Of a stretch of 64,000 nucleotides of DNA, positions 26,943 to 40,634 are shown piece after piece. The stretch is from assembly GCA_002842855.1 (NCBI GenBank), contig PHEE01000015.1, forward strand, positions 62,001 to 126,000, in the 5' to 3' direction. The notes beneath the pieces were generated by a model. It was not told the origin of the DNA, did no database searches, and saw only the letters and a list, made by a program, of their open reading frames with translations. The stretch's first letter is position 1. Each line of letters begins with the position of its first letter. The position numbers and the translations under genes are program-made. This stretch comes from Alphaproteobacteria bacterium HGW-Alphaproteobacteria-4. GTDB taxonomy: Bacteria; Pseudomonadota; Alphaproteobacteria; Rhodobacterales; Rhodobacteraceae.

Positions 26943-27806
26943 TTAGGCGCGCGCCTCAAGGGCATGGGCAATCAGTTCGGTGAAGGCATGGGGCGAGCGT
27001 AGCCGGGCCACCTCGGACGCGGCGACCTTGATGCCCCAGTTTCGCGCCATTGCCGCGTAGCGCGGCTGCCGGTGGGCAAGGGCGCGCCGATAGGTCCAGC
27101 GCACGAAGGCGTCGGGGTCAACCCGGTCGGGCGGCAGGCCGGTTTCGGTGGCAAAATCGGCCCAGGCCGCTTCGAGAAAGGCGGGCTGGTAATACATCGG
27201 CTTTGGCGCGCGGTCAAAGCGGCGCGCAAGCTCTTCGCTGTGCTCGTCGCTGCCCTCGATCCAGACCATCAGCATGCTGGCGGCAAGCGTGGCCAGCACC
27301 GGGTCGGCGGGGTTATCGGGTTCCACCACTTCGCAGATCGAGCCGCCGCTGTCGCAGATGAAATGGTCGTAGCCGTAAAGGTCATGCGCACGGTCGATGA
27401 AGGCGGGCGTGTCGCGCAGCGCCGCAATCTCGGCCACCCGGTGTTGTTCCTGTCGGCGCAGGTATTCGGCAAAGGGCAGACCGCCGCGCGCCGCATCACC
27501 CGGCTTGCCAAGGTAGGTTGAAAGCGGTGCGAGGTTTTCGAAGGTGATGTTCGAGGCGATGTAGACGGAATCGGTCAGCAACAGCTCGCGCAAGAGCGGC
27601 ACCTTCATTGCCTCGCGCTTGAAATTGTCGGCGATGTGCTCGCCCATGTAGCGCGTGCCGATGCGGTAATCGACCGAGTAGTGAAACCATTCGGCGGTGC
27701 CGCGCAGCATGCTGGCGACATGGGTCTTGCCAAGGCCCGACATGCCGAACAACAGCACCTTCTTGCGCGGCGCGGCGCGCCACTCGGCGGCGGATTGGTA
27801 GATCAT
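26943..27806 (-). CDS. conserved P-loop ATPase of unknown function
   Basis: The 287-residue protein has one clear motif, a Walker A loop in LLFGMSGLGKTHVAS at about residues 18-32. A kinase-like reading is suggested by YDHFICDSGGSICEVV in the middle. The rest (CEVVEPDNPADP, PKPMYYQPAFLEAAW) is not from a family I can name. It is directly upstream of metAA on the same strand and probably co-transcribed; I infer no function from that. Confidence 0.7.
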   Translation of the reverse strand: MIYQSAAEWRAAPRKKVLLFGMSGLGKTHVASMLRGTAEWFHYSVDYRIGTRYMGEHIADNFKREAMKVPLLRELLLTDSVYIASNITFENLAPLSTYLGKPGDAARGGLPFAEYLRRQEQHRVAEIAALRDTPAFIDRAHDLYGYDHFICDSGGSICEVVEPDNPADPVLATLAASMLMVWIEGSDEHSEELARRFDRAPKPMYYQPAFLEAAWADFATETGLPPDRVDPDAFVRWTYRRALAHRQPRYAAMARNWGIKVAASEVARLRSPHAFTELIAHALEARA

Positions 27807-27855
27807 CGCAAGGCCCTTTCGCTTGCCGCCCGTTTAGCGCGGCAATGCCTGCCCG

Positions 27856-28773
27856 TCACGCGGTTTTGCCGTCACGCGGTTTTGCCGGCGCGCGGTTGAG
27901 CAGCATCAGACCCGCCGCCAGCACGGCAAAGCCCGCAAGCGCATTCCAGCCCAGCCGCTCGCCATAAACCGTCGCACCCGCAAGGATCGCGACCGGCGGT
28001 ATCAGCAGCGTCACCAGCGACAGGTTGCCCGCCCCCGCCAACGCAAGGATGCGGTAATAGATCAGATAGGCCAGCGCCGAACAGCCGAACGCAAGCCACA
28101 CTATGCCCGCCCAGACCGGCGCCGCCCAATCGAAGCTTGGCACGCCCTCGACCAGCAGCATCGCGGGTAACATCCAGACCGTGGCACCGGTCAGCATCCC
28201 CGCCGCCGCCACCTCGGGGCTGAGGCCGCGGATCGCACGGCGCGCATAGGCGCCGGCAAAGCCGTAGGCGATCGAGGCGCCTACCACCGCAAGCTGCCCC
28301 GCCGAGGTCGGCGTGAAGCCCGCCAATGCATCGGGCCCGATCGCGATGACCACACCCGCAAAACCGATCGCCACGCCCAGGGCCTTGTTCAGTGTCAGCC
28401 TTTCGTCGGCAAAGACCGCCGCCGCGATCACCACCGCGAACACCGCCGTCGAGGCGTTCAGAATCGAGGCGAGGCCGGAATCGATGTGCTTTTGCCCCCA
28501 GACGATCAGCGAAAACGGGATCGCGTTGTTCAGCGCGCCCATGATCAGAAAGCGCAGCAGATAGCGCGGATCGCGCGGCACCGGCAGGCGTCGGGCAACG
28601 ACCCAAAGCCAGAGCAGCGCCGCCCCACCCAAAACGCGCAGACTGACCACGGTCAGCACCCCCGCGCCACCAAGCGCTGCGCGGTTCGACAGAAACGAGG
28701 TGCCCCAGATCAGCGCCAGCGCGCCAAGCAGCACCCAGGCAAGCGGCGAAATTCGGGTTTGGGTCATGCTCAT
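27856..28773 (-). CDS. EamA/DMT-superfamily transporter
   Basis: The 305-residue protein shows ten hydrophobic helices in two EamA repeats (LALIWGTSFLSNRAALGG in the first; PVAILAGATVYGERLGW near the end). DMT proteins export amino acids, metabolites or drugs. The start at 28773 has AAGG upstream. A second, distinct EamA gene follows upstream in the same direction, 52 bp away. Confidence 0.9.
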   Translation of the reverse strand: MSMTQTRISPLAWVLLGALALIWGTSFLSNRAALGGAGVLTVVSLRVLGGAALLWLWVVARRLPVPRDPRYLLRFLIMGALNNAIPFSLIVWGQKHIDSGLASILNASTAVFAVVIAAAVFADERLTLNKALGVAIGFAGVVIAIGPDALAGFTPTSAGQLAVVGASIAYGFAGAYARRAIRGLSPEVAAAGMLTGATVWMLPAMLLVEGVPSFDWAAPVWAGIVWLAFGCSALAYLIYYRILALAGAGNLSLVTLLIPPVAILAGATVYGERLGWNALAGFAVLAAGLMLLNRAPAKPRDGKTA

Positions 28774-28825
28774 GCGGCCTTGCTAGGGCTGGTTTCGCCG
28801 CTACGCCACCCGGAACTTGTGCTGA

Positions 28826-29710
28826 TTACACTTTCTCGCTGCGGCCACGGTTTTCGGCGCGGATGTTCAGCCATGTCGCGGCAAAGATTATCGCGCCGCC
28901 CGCGAACACCGCAATTTGCAGCGGCTCGTTGAAAAGAACCATGCCGACCACGCCGATCACCGGCAGCCGCAAAAAGTCGATCGGGATCACCACCGAGGCA
29001 GGGGCAATGGAAAGCGCGCGGGTCATGCAGTAATGCGCGCCAAGCCCTGCCACGCCGATCAGCAAAAGCCACGGCGCGCTGGCGGCGGTGGGGGCGGCAA
29101 TGTCGCCATCATACCCCGCAAGGATCAGCCCGAAGGCAAGCTGGAAAAGGGTCATCCAGAACATGATCTCGATCAGCGGTGCAACGCGCGTCAGCCGTTT
29201 GGTGGCCAGCGCCGAGCCGGCAAAGCCCACCGCCGCCGCCAGTGCTATCAGAACGCCCCCCGAAAGCCCGCCCGCCGCCCATGGCTGCGCCGCGATCAGC
29301 ACCCCGGCAAAGCCCAGACCCGCCGCGATCAGTCGCACCGGGGTAAAACGCTCGCCCAGCACGAAGGGCGCGGCAAGCGCCACCATGATGGGGTAGGAAA
29401 ACTCGACCGCGAAAAGCTGCGCCAGCGGTATCAGGGTCAGCGCATAAAACCACAGGTTCTGCCCGACAAAGTGCAAGGCATTGCGCAAGCCGTGTAACAT
29501 CAGCCGGTGCGGCCGCAGCGCCGCCGTAGTGTGCGTGACACCCGCCACCGCCAGCACCAGTGCAAGGCCGATGAGCGAGCGATAGGTCATGATCTCGAAC
29601 GTGTCATGCGTGCTTGCGACCATGCGGCCGGAAACCGCCATCGCACTGAAACCGGTGATCGCCCCCGACATCCAAAGGGCAGCGGCAAACGGGCGGGGCG
29701 CGTGGGGCAT
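28826..29710 (-). CDS. EamA/DMT-superfamily transporter
   Basis: The start at 29710 (MPHAPRPFAAALWMSG) gives 294 residues, the usual length; ATG at 29758 would add 16 hydrophilic residues. Ten helices with two EamA repeats are visible (VSGRMVASTHDTFEIMTYRS, GERFTPVRLIAAGLGFAG, LFNEPLQIAVFAGGAIIF). The substrate is unknown. It is not closely similar to the neighbouring EamA protein, so recent duplication is unlikely. Confidence 0.9.
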   Translation of the reverse strand: MPHAPRPFAAALWMSGAITGFSAMAVSGRMVASTHDTFEIMTYRSLIGLALVLAVAGVTHTTAALRPHRLMLHGLRNALHFVGQNLWFYALTLIPLAQLFAVEFSYPIMVALAAPFVLGERFTPVRLIAAGLGFAGVLIAAQPWAAGGLSGGVLIALAAAVGFAGSALATKRLTRVAPLIEIMFWMTLFQLAFGLILAGYDGDIAAPTAASAPWLLLIGVAGLGAHYCMTRALSIAPASVVIPIDFLRLPVIGVVGMVLFNEPLQIAVFAGGAIIFAATWLNIRAENRGRSEKV

Positions 29711-29834
29711 GGTGACCTGCGGTTGTTGCCCGGCTTCATCGCCCGAGCCTGCGGCCATGTCCAGTGCCGCTTCGTGAGCCCTTTTGTAACCTGCCGCTTT
29801 CTGGCAAGTCAGACGCAGGCAGGCAAACGAGGCG

Positions 29835-32320
<2,486 letters not shown>

Positions 32321-32375
32321 GGGTTTGCATGCGGTTACAGGCTGTTCCTGAGGTTTTGGATGAAGGCAGGCGGCG

Positions 32376-33575
32376 GTGATCGCCGCCGCCCGCATTGCCG
32401 CCGCGATCGATGTTCTCGACCGGCATCTTGGCGGTGAGGCCGCCGAGGCCGCGCTGACCCAATGGGCGCGCGGCAACCGTTATGCCGGTTCGGGCGACCG
32501 CGCCGCCGTACGAGACCTTGTTTATGCCGCGCTGCGCTGCCGCCGTTCATATGCCGTGCTCGGGGGGGCGCTGACCGGGCGGGGTTTGATGCTGGGGCAT
32601 TGTGTTTCGCAAGGTATTGACCCACAAGCGATTTTTACCGGCGGCAAATTCTGCCCCGCAGCCCTGACCGAGGCCGAACGCGCCCGTCACGCCGAGCCTG
32701 AGGGGCTAGACGCGCTCGACTGCCCGGACTGGCTTGCGCCGCTGCTGCGCGCCGCACTGGGCACCGATTTCGCCGCCGTTATGGCGACACAGCGCAACCG
32801 GGCACCGCTCTTCCTGCGCGTCAACGCGGCGCGGGCCACGGTGCCGCAAGCGCAAGCGGCGCTGGCCGCGGAGGGGATTGAAGCGAAGATACGAAGCGAG
32901 GTGAAGTTCGCGCTGGAAGTAACCGAGAATGCACGCAAAGTTGCAACTTCTATCGCCTACGCGCACGGCCTTGTCGAAGTGCAGGACCTGTCTTCGCAGG
33001 CGGCGGTTGCGGCGCTGCCGCTGCGCCAAGGCATGCGCGTGCTCGACTATTGCGCGGGGGGCGGCGGCAAGCTTCTGGCAATGGCGGCGCAAGCGCCCGG
33101 CGATTATACGGCGCATGACGCCGATCCCGCACGCATGCGCGATCTTGCAGCCCGTGCCGAGCGTGCGGGCGTGCCGGTGCGTCTTGTTCAGGCGGGGCAG
33201 GCGCCGGGGGGGCAAGACCTTGTGCTGGTCGATGCGCCCTGTTCCGGCTCGGGCACCTGGCGGCGCACCCCCGAGGCAAAATGGCGGCTGACGCCAGAAC
33301 GTCTGGCCGAGTTGACCACCTTGCAAGGCGATATCCTTGATGCGGCGCAGGCGCATGTCGGCCCAACGGGTTTTCTTGCGTATATGACCTGCTCGTTGCT
33401 CGGCGCTGAAAATGAAGATCAGACTGCGCATTTTCTGGCCGATAACGCAGGCTGGCGGTTGGCCGAGGCGCGACGTTTTGGCCCGATTGGCGGCGGTGAT
33501 GGCTTCTATCTGGCGGTGTTCGCCCGAAACGGGCATGATGGGCACACGCAGGGGTTGCAGGCGGGATCGGCTTAA
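32376..33575 (+). CDS. RsmB-like rRNA (cytosine-5) methyltransferase
   Basis: The 399-residue protein starts at GTG 32376. The N-terminal part is NusB-like/RsmB N-domain-like; the C-terminal methyltransferase has the SAM site VLDYCAGGGGKLLAMAA, the motif IV DAPCSGSGTWRR and the catalytic motif VI TCSLL. It likely methylates 16S rRNA. It ends on a TAA that forms part of a CtrA-type box in front of cckA. Confidence 0.9.
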   Translation: MIAAARIAAAIDVLDRHLGGEAAEAALTQWARGNRYAGSGDRAAVRDLVYAALRCRRSYAVLGGALTGRGLMLGHCVSQGIDPQAIFTGGKFCPAALTEAERARHAEPEGLDALDCPDWLAPLLRAALGTDFAAVMATQRNRAPLFLRVNAARATVPQAQAALAAEGIEAKIRSEVKFALEVTENARKVATSIAYAHGLVEVQDLSSQAAVAALPLRQGMRVLDYCAGGGGKLLAMAAQAPGDYTAHDADPARMRDLAARAERAGVPVRLVQAGQAPGGQDLVLVDAPCSGSGTWRRTPEAKWRLTPERLAELTTLQGDILDAAQAHVGPTGFLAYMTCSLLGAENEDQTAHFLADNAGWRLAEARRFGPIGGGDGFYLAVFARNGHDGHTQGLQAGSA

Positions 33576-33586
33576 TCACCCTTTAA
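33572..33586. promoter_or_regulatory. CtrA-type box TTAA-N7-TTAA upstream of cckA
   Basis: TTAATCACCCTTTAA is an exact match to the CtrA full site. TTAA is rare in such GC-rich DNA. The box ends 49 bases before the TTG start of cckA. CckA phosphorylates CtrA through ChpT, so the site would close a feedback loop. Confidence 0.65.
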
Positions 33587-33635
33587 GCTTTTACCGGCGC
33601 AATGGCTGCGAGCGATTCTGCCGCAGGAGCCACGG

Positions 33636-35942
33636 TTGACGCACCCGCTGACCACGCCGACCCCGCTAACGCGAACCGCGCTTGCGCTTTCGCCGGGTCG
33701 ACTCTGGCTGATGCTCGCGGCTTTCGTGGCGGCGGGCGCGGCACTTGTGGTGCCCGAACGCTGGCAGATTCTGGTGTGTTTCGCGGTAGCGGGCGGGCTG
33801 TTGGCGACCGCATGTTTGCTCTGGTTGCTTGCCCGCCACCACAGCCGTGGCCAGGCTACGATGCAGCGGCATCTGGCCGAATTCATTGCGCGCGATGCCG
33901 CGCCCAGTTTCACCACCGATGGCGACGGCAGCATCGGTTTTCAAAACCATGCCGCGATGGAGCGGTTTGGCGCGCGCGGTGGTCAAACGCTGACGCGCGC
34001 CCTGTCCGAGGTTTTCGCAAACCCGGCAGCCGTGCTGTTCCGCCTGCAGGAAAAGGCCGCGGCGCTTGGTGCGGCGCACGAAGACCTGGTAACCCGGCAT
34101 GGCCACGCGCGGCTGGCGGTGCACCGGGTTGGCACGGATGGGTTTCTGTGGCGGCTGGAAGAAATGGCCGAACGCCCGCGCGGTGCCCGCGGTGGCGATT
34201 CGCTCAGCCTGCCAATGCTGACCGCCTCGAAAAACGACACCATCCTTTTCATGAATGAGGCGATGCGGCGGCTTGTAGGCGAACGGGTGCGCGCGCTCGA
34301 CCGGGTCTTTTCGGAACTGCCGCTGCGCTCGGGTGAAGAACACACGATCGCGACAGCCAGCGGCGTGGTGCGCGCCGTTGTCGCCGAGGTTGCCGCCTCT
34401 GCCGGGCGGCGCGAAATCTATTTGCTGCCGACCGCAACCGGGCGCACCACCGCCTCGGATCCCACCTCGTTCGATGCGCTGCCGGTTGCGCTGATGCGGC
34501 TTGCGCCCGACGGTCTGGTGCTGGCGGCCAACCGCACCGCGCGCGCGCTGTTGGGCGAAATCGAAACAGCGGCGCGGTTTTCGGAACTTTTCGAGGGGCT
34601 CGGGCGGCCGCTGAATGATTGGCTTGCAGATGCGCTTTCGGGGCGCGCCGACCGCCGCCCCGAGGTGTTGCGCGCGCGCCAGAGCGAGCGCGAAGTGTTC
34701 CTGCAGGTTTCGCTTGCGCGCGTGGTCGAGGATGGTCGGGCAAGCCTTGTGGCCGTGCTTTCGGATGCGACCCAACTCAAGACCCTTGAAGCGCAATTCG
34801 TGCAAAGCCAGAAGATGCAGGCGATCGGGCAACTCGCGGGCGGGGTCGCGCATGATTTCAACAACCTGCTGACCGCCATCTCGGGCCACTGCGACCTGCT
34901 CATGCTGCGCCACGACAAGGGCGACCCGGATTTTTCCGATCTCAGCCAGATCAGCCAGAATGCAAACCGCGCCGCGAGCCTTGTGGGCCAGTTGCTGGCG
35001 TTTTCGCGCAAGCAGACGCTGAAGCCACGCATCATCGACCTGCGCGACACCCTGTCGGACCTGACGCATCTGTTGAACCGGCTGGTAGGTGAAAAGGTGC
35101 GTCTGCTGCTGACCCACGCTCAGGATCTGGCACCGATCCGCGCGGACAAGCGCCAATTGGAGCAGGTCATCATGAACCTCGTGGTCAACGCCCGCGACGC
35201 GATGCCGGGGGGCGGCGAGATCCGGATCGAAACCGAAGCGCTGCACCTGACGACTGGGCTGACCCGTGACCGTGCAACCCTTGCGCCCGGTAACTATGTC
35301 ATGGTGCGGGTGATCGACGAGGGCATCGGCATCGCACCCGACAAGATGGCGAAGATCTTTGAGCCGTTCTATACCACCAAGCGCGCCGGCGAGGGCACCG
35401 GACTGGGGCTGTCGACGGTCTATGGGATCGTCAAGCAGACCGGCGGCTATGTCTTTTGCGATTCAGTGGTGGGGTCGGGAACCTGTTTCACGCTCTATTT
35501 TCCGGCGCATGACCAACTTGAGACCGAACTGGACGAGGCTTGCGAGGCACCGGCACCACGCGCCGCCAACGCGGCACAAGCCTCGGTGCTGTTGGTTGAA
35601 GACGAGGCGCCGGTGCGCGCTTTCGCAAGCCGGGCACTGAAGCTGCGCGGCTATACCGTGTTCGAGGCCGAAACCGGCGAAGAGGCGCTGCGGATATTGC
35701 AAGATGAAACACTGCACATCGACGTTTTCCTGAGCGATGTCATCATGCCCGGAATGGACGGGCCGTCCTGGGTGCGCGAAGCGCTGAAAGCCCGGCCAAC
35801 GACCCGGGTGGTGTTCGTATCGGGCTACGCCGAAGATGTTTTCAACGATGGCCGACCGCCGGTTCCCGCTGCGGTGTTCCTGCCAAAACCCTTTTCACTA
35901 AGCGAACTTACGGAAACCGTGAGCCGGCAGCTAAGCGGATGA
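33636..35942 (+). CDS. cckA: hybrid sensor histidine kinase CckA
   Basis: The 768-residue protein starts at TTG 33636 behind GCAGGAG. Order: two membrane helices (about 22-66), PAS-like regions (about 85-380), HisKA with the phosphorylated His406 in VAHDFNNLLTAI, an ATPase domain (NLVVNARDAMPGGG; GEGTGLGLSTVYGIV), and a C-terminal receiver with Asp701 in LSDVIMPGMDG. This is the CckA layout; in alphaproteobacteria it passes phosphate via ChpT to CtrA, which controls motility, gene transfer agents and the cell cycle. Confidence 0.95.
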   Translation: MTHPLTTPTPLTRTALALSPGRLWLMLAAFVAAGAALVVPERWQILVCFAVAGGLLATACLLWLLARHHSRGQATMQRHLAEFIARDAAPSFTTDGDGSIGFQNHAAMERFGARGGQTLTRALSEVFANPAAVLFRLQEKAAALGAAHEDLVTRHGHARLAVHRVGTDGFLWRLEEMAERPRGARGGDSLSLPMLTASKNDTILFMNEAMRRLVGERVRALDRVFSELPLRSGEEHTIATASGVVRAVVAEVAASAGRREIYLLPTATGRTTASDPTSFDALPVALMRLAPDGLVLAANRTARALLGEIETAARFSELFEGLGRPLNDWLADALSGRADRRPEVLRARQSEREVFLQVSLARVVEDGRASLVAVLSDATQLKTLEAQFVQSQKMQAIGQLAGGVAHDFNNLLTAISGHCDLLMLRHDKGDPDFSDLSQISQNANRAASLVGQLLAFSRKQTLKPRIIDLRDTLSDLTHLLNRLVGEKVRLLLTHAQDLAPIRADKRQLEQVIMNLVVNARDAMPGGGEIRIETEALHLTTGLTRDRATLAPGNYVMVRVIDEGIGIAPDKMAKIFEPFYTTKRAGEGTGLGLSTVYGIVKQTGGYVFCDSVVGSGTCFTLYFPAHDQLETELDEACEAPAPRAANAAQASVLLVEDEAPVRAFASRALKLRGYTVFEAETGEEALRILQDETLHIDVFLSDVIMPGMDGPSWVREALKARPTTRVVFVSGYAEDVFNDGRPPVPAAVFLPKPFSLSELTETVSRQLSG

Positions 35943-35975
35943 TTTTGCCGCGGATCGCGCGGCTTGATGCGCAGT

Positions 35976-36584
35976 TCAGGACGTTTCGCCAGCCAAGACG
36001 CGCGCATAAAGCGCGTGGTCCTCTGCCATATGGGTCTGCAATCGCTGGCGGAGCGGCGCGCAAAGTGTGGTCACGCCCTTGGGCGACACGTTGACCTGCG
36101 GCAGCTGGATTTCAAAATCCAGCCGCGCCTCCAGAAAGCCGACCAAACGCCCGATGTCTTCGTAACAAAAGAGCTTGTCTACACCCAATGTGCCATCGGC
36201 AAGGCTGAGAAACCGCGCCTGAGAACCAAGCTGCGCGTAGACCGGCTGCGGGCGCGCCATATAAGCGCTTGCGAACTGCTCGAAACTTAGCCCTTCGGTC
36301 GAGTTGGGGCTGCCCGCAATATCGTCGCGCTGGCGAAACCTGTACCAGCTGCCCAACCAGTCCTGTGGCTCGCGCATCAGCGCGACCACATCAAAACGCG
36401 TGCCCGAGGCAGTTTCAAGATAGGGCGCGAGAAAGCGGCGAAAGCGCTGTGCGGTGGTGTGCTTCAAGGCGGGCGGGCGCTGCACGGCGATGGCCGCAAG
36501 CGGCTCAAGGGCAACCGAAAGCGCGGTGGAACCGGTCTTGGGGGTGGCCAAGAGAACCAACTTTTGCTGCCAGAATATAAGCAT
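35976..36584 (-). CDS. sulfotransferase-like protein
   Basis: The 202-residue protein starts at the ATG at 36584 (MLIFWQQKLVLLATPKTGST). TPKTGSTALS is the 5'-phosphosulfate loop of PAPS-dependent sulfotransferases. A region with VVALMREPQDWLGSWYRFR resembles the 3'-phosphate loop (RxPxxxxxSxY-like). It is short for the family but seems complete. The target is unknown; similar small genes lie next to recA in some relatives, by memory only. Confidence 0.75.
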   Translation of the reverse strand: MLIFWQQKLVLLATPKTGSTALSVALEPLAAIAVQRPPALKHTTAQRFRRFLAPYLETASGTRFDVVALMREPQDWLGSWYRFRQRDDIAGSPNSTEGLSFEQFASAYMARPQPVYAQLGSQARFLSLADGTLGVDKLFCYEDIGRLVGFLEARLDFEIQLPQVNVSPKGVTTLCAPLRQRLQTHMAEDHALYARVLAGETS

Positions 36585-36718
36585 GGAACCCGCCAAGGAA
36601 ATTTTCCTATACCTAGCCGTGAAGCGGGGCAGCGTAAACCGGATCTTAACCATCTTTACCAAGACTGACTGCGCAAGATTTGAGTTGATTTGTTCTGGTT
36701 TTGGCCTCATACCTTCTG

Positions 36719-36733
36719 GAACAACACATGAAC
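36719..36733. promoter_or_regulatory. LexA (SOS) box upstream of recA
   Basis: GAACAACACATGAAC is the reverse reading of the alphaproteobacterial SOS box GTTC-N7-GTTC, both half-sites exact. It lies 57 bases before the recA start. LexA from this same window (51128) would bind it. Confidence 0.85.
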
Positions 36734-36790
36734 AAACGCCCCAGGCATCCGGTTGCCGTGCGGCGCGCCCTGTGGAATAAGGATCAGGCA

Positions 36791-37858
<1,068 letters not shown>

Positions 37859-37879
37859 GACGCAGTTTCGCGGCGTCAG

Positions 37880-37912
37880 GCGGCCGGGCCACACGCCCGG
37901 CCGCTTTGCTTT
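37880..37912 (+). terminator. rho-independent terminator after recA
   Basis: A perfect 10-bp stem (GCGGCCGGGC 37880-37889, GCCCGGCCGC 37895-37904, loop CACAC) is followed by TTTGCTTT. Confidence 0.85.
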
Positions 37913-37973
37913 CTGGACAGGGCAGGGGCCGGGCGCTAAACGGTGGGCGAACCGCCCGAGATAGGCCCCCGAC

Positions 37974-40634
37974 ATGCCCAGCCTTAACGATATCCGCTCG
38001 ACCTTCCTCAACTTTTTCGAACGCAACGGCCATCGCGTGGTGGCCAGCAGCCCGCTGGTACCGCGCAATGACCCGACGCTGATGTTCACCAACTCGGGCA
38101 TGGTGCAGTTCAAGAACTGCTTCACCGGGGTCGAGACGCGCGATTACAAACGCGCCACCACCGCGCAAAAATGCGTGCGCGCGGGCGGCAAGCACAATGA
38201 TCTCGACAATGTCGGCTACACCGCGCGCCACCATACGTTCTTCGAGATGCTGGGCAACTTCAGCTTTGGCGATTACTTCAAAGCCGAGGCGATTGAATTT
38301 GCATGGGAATTGCTGACCAAGGATTTTGGTCTGAGCAAGGACAAGCTGACCGTTACCGTCTATCACACCGATGACGAGGCGGCGGCGATCTGGCAGAAGG
38401 TCGCCGGTCTGCCGGAAGCGCGGATCATCCGCATCGCATCTGATGACAACTTCTGGCGGATGGGCCCTACCGGCCCCTGCGGCCCCTGCACCGAGATATT
38501 CTACGACCACGGGCCGAGCATCTGGGGTGGCCCCCCCGGCTCGCCCGATGAAGATGGCGACCGCTTCATCGAGATATGGAACAACGTTTTCATGCAAAAC
38601 GAGCAGTTGCCCGATGGCAGCCTGCGCAAGCTCGAAATGCAGTCGATCGACACCGGCATGGGGCTGGAACGGATTGGCGCGTTATTGCAAGGCAAACACG
38701 ACAACTATGATACCGACCTGATGCGCAGCCTGATCGAGGCCAGCGCGCACGCCACCAGCGCCGACCCCGATGGCCCCGGCAAAGTGCACCATCGGGTGAT
38801 CGCCGACCATCTGCGCTCGACCGCCTTCCTGATCGCCGATGGCGTGACGCCGGGCAACGAAGGCCGGGGCTATGTGTTGCGCCGCATCATGCGCCGCGCC
38901 ATGCGCCACGCGCATATGCTGGGCACGCAGGACCCGGTGATGCACAAGCTTGTGCCGACCCTGGTGCGCCAGATGGGCACGGCCTACCCCGAACTGACGC
39001 GCGCGCAGGCGCTGATCGAGGAAACGCTGAAGCTTGAGGAAACGCGGTTTCGCACCACGCTCGACCGCGGCCTGAAGCTGCTCGATGAAGAAGTGGCACG
39101 GTTGCCAGAGGGCGGCGCGCTGCCGGGGGCGGCGGCGTTCAAGCTTTACGATACCTATGGTTTTCCGCTTGACCTTACGCAGGACGCGCTGCGCGAGCAG
39201 GGCCGCACGGTTGAAGTGGCGGGGTTTGATGCCGCGATGGCCGAACAGAAGGCCAAGGCACGCGCCAGCTGGGCCGGCTCGGGCGAGGCCACCGATGCGA
39301 CGATCTGGTATGAATTGGCCGAAAAGCACGGAGCGACCGAATTTCTGGGCTACGATACCGAGGCGGCCGAGGCGCAATTGCTGGCGCTGGTCGTTGACGG
39401 CGCCGAGGCTGAAATCGCTACCGGCGCGGTGCAGATTGTGGTGAACCAGACCCCCTATTACGCCGAAAGTGGCGGGCAGGTGGGCGATACCGGTATCATC
39501 CGCACCGAAACCGGCATGGCCGAAGTGACCGACACCAAGAAGGTCGCCGGTGTGTTCATTCACATCGCAGAACTGCGCGAGGGCGAGATCAGGCGAGGTC
39601 AGCCGGCGCGGCTTGAGGTGAACCATGCACGGCGCAGCGCGATTCGTGCCAACCATTCGGCCACGCATCTGTTGCACGAGGCGCTGCGGCGCGCGCTTGG
39701 CGACCATGTGGCGCAAAAGGGCAGCCTGAATGCGCCCGACCGGCTGCGGTTCGATTTCAGCCATTCCAAGGGGCTGACGGCCACGGAATTGGCTGGGGTC
39801 GAGGCGGAAGTGAACGAATTCGTGCGCCAGAACGCGCCCGTCAACACCCGCATCATGACACCCGATGACGCCCGCGCGATTGGCGCGCAGGCGCTGTTTG
39901 GCGAGAAGTATGGCGATGAGGTGCGGGTGGTTTCGATGGGCCATCTGGCCGGGTCTGGAAAGGGCGCCGATGGCGCAACTTACAGCCTGGAGCTGTGCGG
40001 CGGCACCCATGTGGCGCGCACCGGTGATATTGGCGCCTTCGTCGCTTTGGGCGATAGCGCCTCAAGCGCGGGGGTGCGGCGTTTCGAGGCGTTGACCGGG
40101 CAACCGGCGCTCGACCACCTCAAGTTGCAGGCGGCACGGCTGGCTGAAATCGCTGGCACACTCAAGGCGCCGGTGGCCGAGGTTGCCGAGCGCGTGCGCG
40201 CGCTGGCCGAGGAACGCCGTGCGCTGGCCAATGAACTGGCGCAACTGAAGCGTGAGGCGGCGCTTGGCAACGGTAGCGGGCAGGGTGGCGCAGATATCAA
40301 GGAAATCAACGGTATCCGCTTTATAGCTCAAGTGGTTGCCGGGGTTTCCGGGCGCGATCTGCCGGGGCTGGTTGATGCGCTCAAGGCGCGTGTGGGGTCG
40401 GGCGCGGTGCTGATCGTGGCCGATACCGGTGGCAAGGCCGCGGCCGCGGCGGGGGTGACCGATGACCTGACGGCGCGGATTTCGGCGGTTGATCTGGTGC
40501 GCGCCGCGGCTGAGGCGCTTGGCGGCAAGGGCGGCGGCGGGCGCCCCGATATGGCACAGGCGGGCGGCGCTGATCCGGCGCGCGCACCGCAAGCGGTGGC
40601 CGCTGTCGAGGCGGTGATAGGAGCGTTGAAATGA
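37974..40634 (+). CDS. alaS: alanyl-tRNA synthetase
   Basis: The 886-residue enzyme is full length. The class II catalytic domain starts [18 protein letters not shown]. The editing domain has zinc-binding [12 protein letters not shown] and [13 protein letters not shown], and a DHHA1 C-terminal domain follows. It charges tRNA-Ala and clears Ser/Gly mischarges. Its stop overlaps the next gene. Confidence 0.98.
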   Translation: MPSLNDIRSTFLNFFERNGHRVVASSPLVPRNDPTLMFTNSGMVQFKNCFTGVETRDYKRATTAQKCVRAGGKHNDLDNVGYTARHHTFFEMLGNFSFGDYFKAEAIEFAWELLTKDFGLSKDKLTVTVYHTDDEAAAIWQKVAGLPEARIIRIASDDNFWRMGPTGPCGPCTEIFYDHGPSIWGGPPGSPDEDGDRFIEIWNNVFMQNEQLPDGSLRKLEMQSIDTGMGLERIGALLQGKHDNYDTDLMRSLIEASAHATSADPDGPGKVHHRVIADHLRSTAFLIADGVTPGNEGRGYVLRRIMRRAMRHAHMLGTQDPVMHKLVPTLVRQMGTAYPELTRAQALIEETLKLEETRFRTTLDRGLKLLDEEVARLPEGGALPGAAAFKLYDTYGFPLDLTQDALREQGRTVEVAGFDAAMAEQKAKARASWAGSGEATDATIWYELAEKHGATEFLGYDTEAAEAQLLALVVDGAEAEIATGAVQIVVNQTPYYAESGGQVGDTGIIRTETGMAEVTDTKKVAGVFIHIAELREGEIRRGQPARLEVNHARRSAIRANHSATHLLHEALRRALGDHVAQKGSLNAPDRLRFDFSHSKGLTATELAGVEAEVNEFVRQNAPVNTRIMTPDDARAIGAQALFGEKYGDEVRVVSMGHLAGSGKGADGATYSLELCGGTHVARTGDIGAFVALGDSASSAGVRRFEALTGQPALDHLKLQAARLAEIAGTLKAPVAEVAERVRALAEERRALANELAQLKREAALGNGSGQGGADIKEINGIRFIAQVVAGVSGRDLPGLVDALKARVGSGAVLIVADTGGKAAAAAGVTDDLTARISAVDLVRAAAEALGGKGGGGRPDMAQAGGADPARAPQAVAAVEAVIGALK

